Source of the DNA: Clostridiales bacterium
GTDB lineage: Bacteria; Bacillota; Clostridia; Oscillospirales; Acutalibacteraceae
Direction: 5' to 3'
Assembly (NCBI GenBank): GCA_019416395.1
Contig: DXXH01000042.1
Location: 1 to 7,232 of the forward strand
Length of the DNA stretch: 7,232 bases
In this document: in pieces, positions 5,787 to 7,232 of the stretch
How positions within the stretch are numbered: the stretch's first letter is position 1
Layout: each line of letters opens with the position of its first letter
Position numbers and translations under genes: made by a program
The notes under the pieces: generated by a model
Database searches by the model: none
Told to the model about the DNA's origin: nothing
Seen by the model: the letters and a program-made list of their open reading frames with translations, nothing else

Positions 5787-5994
5787 GCTCGTCCTCGCTT
5801 TCCGCTATTTTGGTCAGTTCCATCACTTGCTGTTCCGCCTTATCCAACATTTGATAACACTGGGCGGACAGTTTTGCCCCTTCTTCGAACAACTTCATGG
5901 AATTTTCCAGGGTTTCTTCCCCACTTTCCAGCTTCCCTACAATCTCCTGAAGCCGCTGCATGGATTCCTCAAATTTCATTTTTTTCGCCGCCAT
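5767..5994 (-). CDS. xseB: Exodeoxyribonuclease VII small subunit
   Basis: XseB (75 residues) is the small helical subunit that binds several-to-one along the XseA helices in exonuclease VII, a nuclease that degrades single-stranded DNA to oligonucleotides. The core KFEESMQRLQEIVGKLESGE (7-26) and ETLENSMKLFEEGAKLSAQC (27-46) matches the family well, forming two amphipathic helices, and is followed by LDKAEQQV (50-57). The tail (62-75) is acidic (AESEDEHDDGTL) and is encoded where the ispA start overlaps. The ATG is 3 nt after the xseA stop, with GGGGGA 7 nt upstream inside the xseA coding end. Length is typical. Confidence 0.95.
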   Translation of the reverse strand: MAAKKMKFEESMQRLQEIVGKLESGEETLENSMKLFEEGAKLSAQCYQMLDKAEQQVMELTKIAESEDEHDDGTL

Positions 5995-5997
5995 GTG

Positions 5998-7203
5998 TTA
6001 TTCCCCCGTTTCCAAAATTTCAGCAGAAAGTTCTCCCTTTGCCAGGCGGATGCGCACCCGATCCCCAGGCGCAGCTTCCTCTGGACTGTGCAGTACATTT
6101 CCTGTTTCTCCTGTTACCACGGCATAGCCTCGGGAAAGCACTTTCAAGGGGCTGAGGGCATCAAGCGTACTGGAAAGTACCGCCAGCCTTTTTTGATCTT
6201 TCTCCAGACGGTGCTGAAGCCCTTTTTCCAAACGCGAGGCAAAGTCTGTCACTTCCCCCCGGCGCTCCTGGAGAAACCGCTCCGGGTGGCTCAAAAAGGA
6301 ATCCTGGACCAACAAATCTAGGCTTTGACGGAGATACTCCACCAACTTGGCTCCTTCTTGATGAAAATACCGGTGATACAGCAGTACCTGGGCCAGTTCT
6401 TCCCGCCAATCTGGCGTACAAAGTTCCGCAGCCGCACTGGGCGTAGGTGCGCGTAAATCTGCCACAAAATCACAAATGGTGAAATCCGTTTCGTGGCCTA
6501 CCGCCGACACCACCGGAATGGAACACGCGTAAACCGCCCGGGCTACAGCCTCGTCATTAAACGCCCACAAATCTTCCAGAGAACCGCCGCCCCGGCCCAG
6601 AATAATCACATCACAAGCCCGGCGCCGGTCCATCTCCCGCAGAGCGGCCACAATCTGACCGGGAGCCTGTTCGCCTTGGACCAAAACGGGGGCCAGGACG
6701 ATTTTCGCCAAAGGCCACCGTCTTCCCGTGATCTGTAAAATATCCCGCACGGCCGCCCCGGTTGGCGATGTGATCACTCCGATCCGTTCCGGGAACGCAG
6801 GAATTTCCCGCTTATGCTCCTTTTCGAATAGTCCCTCTTCCGCTAAGCGTTCTTTCAATTGCTCAAATGCCATGCTCAGGGCGCCTACCCCTTCCGGCTG
6901 CATATCCTCAGCATAAAGCTGATACTGTCCGGAAGGTTCATATACGGAGATTCTGCCCCGGATCAGCACTTTCATGCCATCCTTCGGCCGGAATTTCAAC
7001 CGCCTGGCGGAAGAAGCGAACATCACCGCTTTCAAAACCGATTTCTCGTCTTTTAAAGAAAAGTACAGATGCCCGGAACGATAATGGTCGGTAAAGTTGG
7101 AGATTTCTCCGGAAATGAGAACATTCTGAAGCCGTCCGTCTCCTTCGATCAGAGACTTAAGAAAGAAATTCACTTGAGAGACAGTAAGCACCGTTGTTTT
7201 CAT
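5998..7203 (-). CDS. xseA: Exodeoxyribonuclease VII large subunit
   Basis: XseA is the catalytic subunit of exonuclease VII. Using the ATG at 7203 the protein has 401 residues. An OB-fold ssDNA-binding domain spans about 4-103 (LTVSQVNFFLKSLIE, GEISNF, SGHLYFSLKD, VLIRGRISVYEPSGQYQL). The catalytic domain follows with IGVITSPTGAAVRDI (141-155), GRGGGSLEDLWAFNDE (203-218), the GHETD motif (236-240) and RAPTPSAAAEL (251-261). A helical region (about 265-345) and the C-terminal LSRGYAVV segment complete it. B. subtilis and E. coli XseA are about 450 residues, so the helical segment looks shortened by some 50 residues. The ATG has GAGGTG (7210-7215) 6 nt upstream. In-frame GTG codons at 7212 and 7224 are possible alternatives but are less well placed. 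It is the first gene visible in its operon; its promoter is outside the window. Confidence 0.96.
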   Translation of the reverse strand: MKTTVLTVSQVNFFLKSLIEGDGRLQNVLISGEISNFTDHYRSGHLYFSLKDEKSVLKAVMFASSARRLKFRPKDGMKVLIRGRISVYEPSGQYQLYAEDMQPEGVGALSMAFEQLKERLAEEGLFEKEHKREIPAFPERIGVITSPTGAAVRDILQITGRRWPLAKIVLAPVLVQGEQAPGQIVAALREMDRRRACDVIILGRGGGSLEDLWAFNDEAVARAVYACSIPVVSAVGHETDFTICDFVADLRAPTPSAAAELCTPDWREELAQVLLYHRYFHQEGAKLVEYLRQSLDLLVQDSFLSHPERFLQERRGEVTDFASRLEKGLQHRLEKDQKRLAVLSSTLDALSPLKVLSRGYAVVTGETGNVLHSPEEAAPGDRVRIRLAKGELSAEILETGE

Positions 7204-7232
7204 CGCCCACACCTCTTTTTCCACGCCAGCAC

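Noticed and set aside
5785..6321. 178-residue rightward open frame opposite xseB and the end of xseA
   Set aside because: The Phe/Leu/His-rich product mirrors the Lys/Glu-rich sense helices; there is no homology or start context.
7204..7224. GTG start for XseA at 7224 (adding MEKEVWA)
   Set aside because: The ATG at 7203 has GAGGTG at ideal distance and the family N-terminus begins around the TVLTVSQVN segment; the extension overlaps that binding site.

Overview
The window reads as an ordinary chromosomal stretch of a Gram-positive, endospore-forming Clostridia-type bacterium, most likely a moderate-GC member of the Oscillospiraceae/Ruminococcaceae. This placement is inferred from gene content: ScpA/ScpB, a GerW (YtfJ)-type sporulation protein start, a zinc-ribbon L28 protein, an xseA-xseB-ispA cluster, and strong AGGAGG ribosome binding sites. 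Protein families were recognised by eye and no database search was run.

The layout is two leftward operons separated by one rightward gene. On the right (about 7203 down to 3140, minus strand) lies a tight five-gene run: xseA and xseB (exonuclease VII), ispA (farnesyl diphosphate synthase), an RluA/RluD-type pseudouridine synthase and a zinc-dependent phospholipase C-like protein. Junctions range from a 20-nt overlap to a 29-nt gap. The promoter must lie beyond the right edge.

In the centre, rpmB (ribosomal protein L28) is transcribed rightward from its own promoter. It ends at a strong hairpin terminator that also lies at the end of the right-hand operon. Upstream of rpmB, a 147-nt intergenic region carries two back-to-back sigma-A-type promoters sharing an AT-rich tract. 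The second promoter fires leftward into the left operon (2708 down to 1).

The left operon encodes an M50 site-2 protease, ScpA and ScpB (condensin partners of Smc), a DUF2953 (YtfI-like) membrane protein, and the first 21 codons of a YtfJ/GerW-like protein cut by the window edge. It mixes chromosome segregation genes with genes linked to membrane or sporulation functions.

No mobile element, CRISPR array, tRNA, rRNA or recognisable riboswitch was seen, and no stretch longer than 300 bases lacks a gene. I found no convincing new system. The points most worth a second look are the paired palindromes inside the divergent promoters, the unusual downstream half of the xse-ispA operon, and the phospholipase C-like protein without a signal peptide.
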